DNA of 20,165 nt from a virus. The position numbers and the translations under genes are program-made. This document shows, piece after piece, positions 19,363 to 20,165 of the stretch (within the stretch, counting starts at the first letter, position 1; the number at the start of each line of letters is the position of its first letter). Where the stretch lies: positions 1-20,165 of the IMG/VR virus record IMGVR_UViG_3300022874_000465; one strand, written 5' to 3'. Under the pieces are notes generated by a model, which had not been told where the DNA came from, did no database searches, and worked only from the letters and a program-made list of their open reading frames with translations.

Positions 19363-19902
19363 TTACCACCCAACTTCAAATAAATCATAATCTAAATCTT
19401 TATCAACGCCATATTTTTCATACACAATTTCTCTAAGTTTTGGCATTGCATTTAAAAACTTTTCAAATCTTTCTTTAGTAATTGCCTTTTCACCGCACAT
19501 TTCATCAATATCATAGAAGATATCGAACTCTTCATTGTTTAGACCCACACGAATATCTTTTAATGTCTTCGCGCATACATATTTAACATCCTTAAAGTGT
19601 ACTGGGATGACACTTATTGGAACGTTAACTTTTTCTTTTGTTGTTAGATGTTCATATTCAATTAATTCATCATAACCATACACCCAATCATAATTGTTTA
19701 TATCAAGACCGATGTTTTTAAAAGCTTTGGCATAATCATACAGAGCTTCTTTTTTAGTATGGTATTCTACATTTCCAAAGCTGTTTTGATATTTAAGTAT
19801 GTGATTATCAAAGATTCTAAATTTTCTTTTGTTATCTTCAGATTCGAGTTTGGCATGTTCTTCTTTAGAAATAATTTTGTAGAAATAAATGTTCATTCCC
19901 AT
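19363..19902 (-). CDS. conserved phage-type hypothetical protein (MGxNIYFYK)
   Basis: 179 residues. The N-terminus MGMNIYFYKIISKEEHAKLE resembles a family of phage and prophage proteins I recall beginning MG(L/M)DIY(F/L)YK, without assigned function. KKEALYDYAKAFKNIGLDIN and a C-terminal helix FEKFLNAMPKLREIVYEKYG follow. Start ATG after GAGTGATTAATT. No metal site or membrane span. Confidence 0.8.
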   Translation of the reverse strand: MGMNIYFYKIISKEEHAKLESEDNKRKFRIFDNHILKYQNSFGNVEYHTKKEALYDYAKAFKNIGLDINNYDWVYGYDELIEYEHLTTKEKVNVPISVIPVHFKDVKYVCAKTLKDIRVGLNNEEFDIFYDIDEMCGEKAITKERFEKFLNAMPKLREIVYEKYGVDKDLDYDLFEVGW

Positions 19903-19912
19903 AATTAATCAC

Positions 19913-20165
19913 TCATGTTTTATCATAATATTTTTCAAAGATGGCGTCAGGTCTTTCTTGGTTTTCACAATAATCTAAAAATAAAATATATTTTTGTCCA
20001 CCAGTGGTTTCAATTATCAATTCTTCAAAAATTACACTGTCATTTTCTGTAATATCATAAGGACTTATATCTATGATTTTTGCTCCGAGAAATTCTTTTA
20101 TTCTATTTTCATAAGCGATTTCTTTATCTGTTTTAATATTTTTGACGAGTTCATATCTTTCTTTA
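19913..20165 (-). CDS. hypothetical protein, 5' end outside the window
   Basis: The last 83 complete codons are visible, ending PDAIFEKYYDKT then TGA. It includes KERYELVKNIKTDKEIAYEN, ITENDSVIFEELIIETTGGQ and KYILFLDYCENQERPD. Frame chosen because the alternative with a stop at 19909 is interrupted by a TAG. It is likely an alpha/beta protein; the start lies beyond 20165. The TGA is just before the SD of 19363-19902. Function unknown. Confidence 0.8.
   Translation of the reverse strand, partial: KERYELVKNIKTDKEIAYENRIKEFLGAKIIDISPYDITENDSVIFEELIIETTGGQKYILFLDYCENQERPDAIFEKYYDKT

Noticed and set aside
1-20165. Genome-wide reassignment of TGA
   Set aside because: TGA is used as the terminal stop at 28 genes, many directly overlapping the next start as ATGA or lying inside its SD, so it must terminate here.

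Overview
The window is a densely packed, AT-rich (roughly one third G+C by eye) block of about 58 small genes, all on the minus strand, so transcription runs from high to low coordinates. Most products are 40-200 residues, acidic, rich in Asn/Asp/Glu/Tyr/Lys and without a recognisable enzyme. Stops and starts commonly overlap (ATGA, TAATG, TGATG) or lie a few bases apart. Many ribosome-binding sites have the form GAGGTGAT or GTGATT, the extended Shine-Dalgarno (SD) sequence, often with the upstream stop codon inside the site. I see no tRNA, rRNA, transposase, integrase, CRISPR array, replication, structural or lysis gene. This fits the early or accessory region of a large tailed phage or phage-like element of a low-GC bacterium. 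Several products resemble small phage proteins I recall from memory (LDSGG / HNGxDxRGG protein, MMNGD zinc-ribbon protein, PLDDFG...GCT protein, MG-x-NIYFYK protein), none verified by search. The host cannot be fixed from this sequence.

Layout in coordinate order: 1-2346, Cys-rich mini-proteins and modular MKLN-type proteins, with a 127-bp exact repeat and a nonsense-split gene; 2363-6618, a two-helix membrane protein, the LDSGG protein and a run of conserved-looking hypotheticals; 6624-8584, tandem paralogue sets; 8604-9641, zinc-ribbon proteins; 9642-9819, the only sizeable non-coding gap; 9820-12258, a 43-residue ORF, a larger MKLN-type gene, a four-member tandem family and others; 12286-14976, small proteins including a CPxx-Cys module pair; 15022-17354, interleaved paralogue families; 17356-20165, a Tyr-rich membrane protein, a zinc ribbon, a 344-residue unknown and further hypotheticals, the last cut by the window edge.

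The strongest overall signal is repeated duplication and recombination of small gene cassettes. At least seven paralogue families occur in the window. Two DNA repeats span gene junctions (end of one gene, ribosome-binding site, start of the next). At least two pairs of proteins share one terminal module joined to unrelated partners. TAG is almost absent as a stop (1 of 58). The two TAG codons that matter both sit between in-frame open segments, so suppression or reassignment of TAG elsewhere in this genome should be tested against ordinary nonsense mutation. No function can be assigned to most genes from sequence alone.
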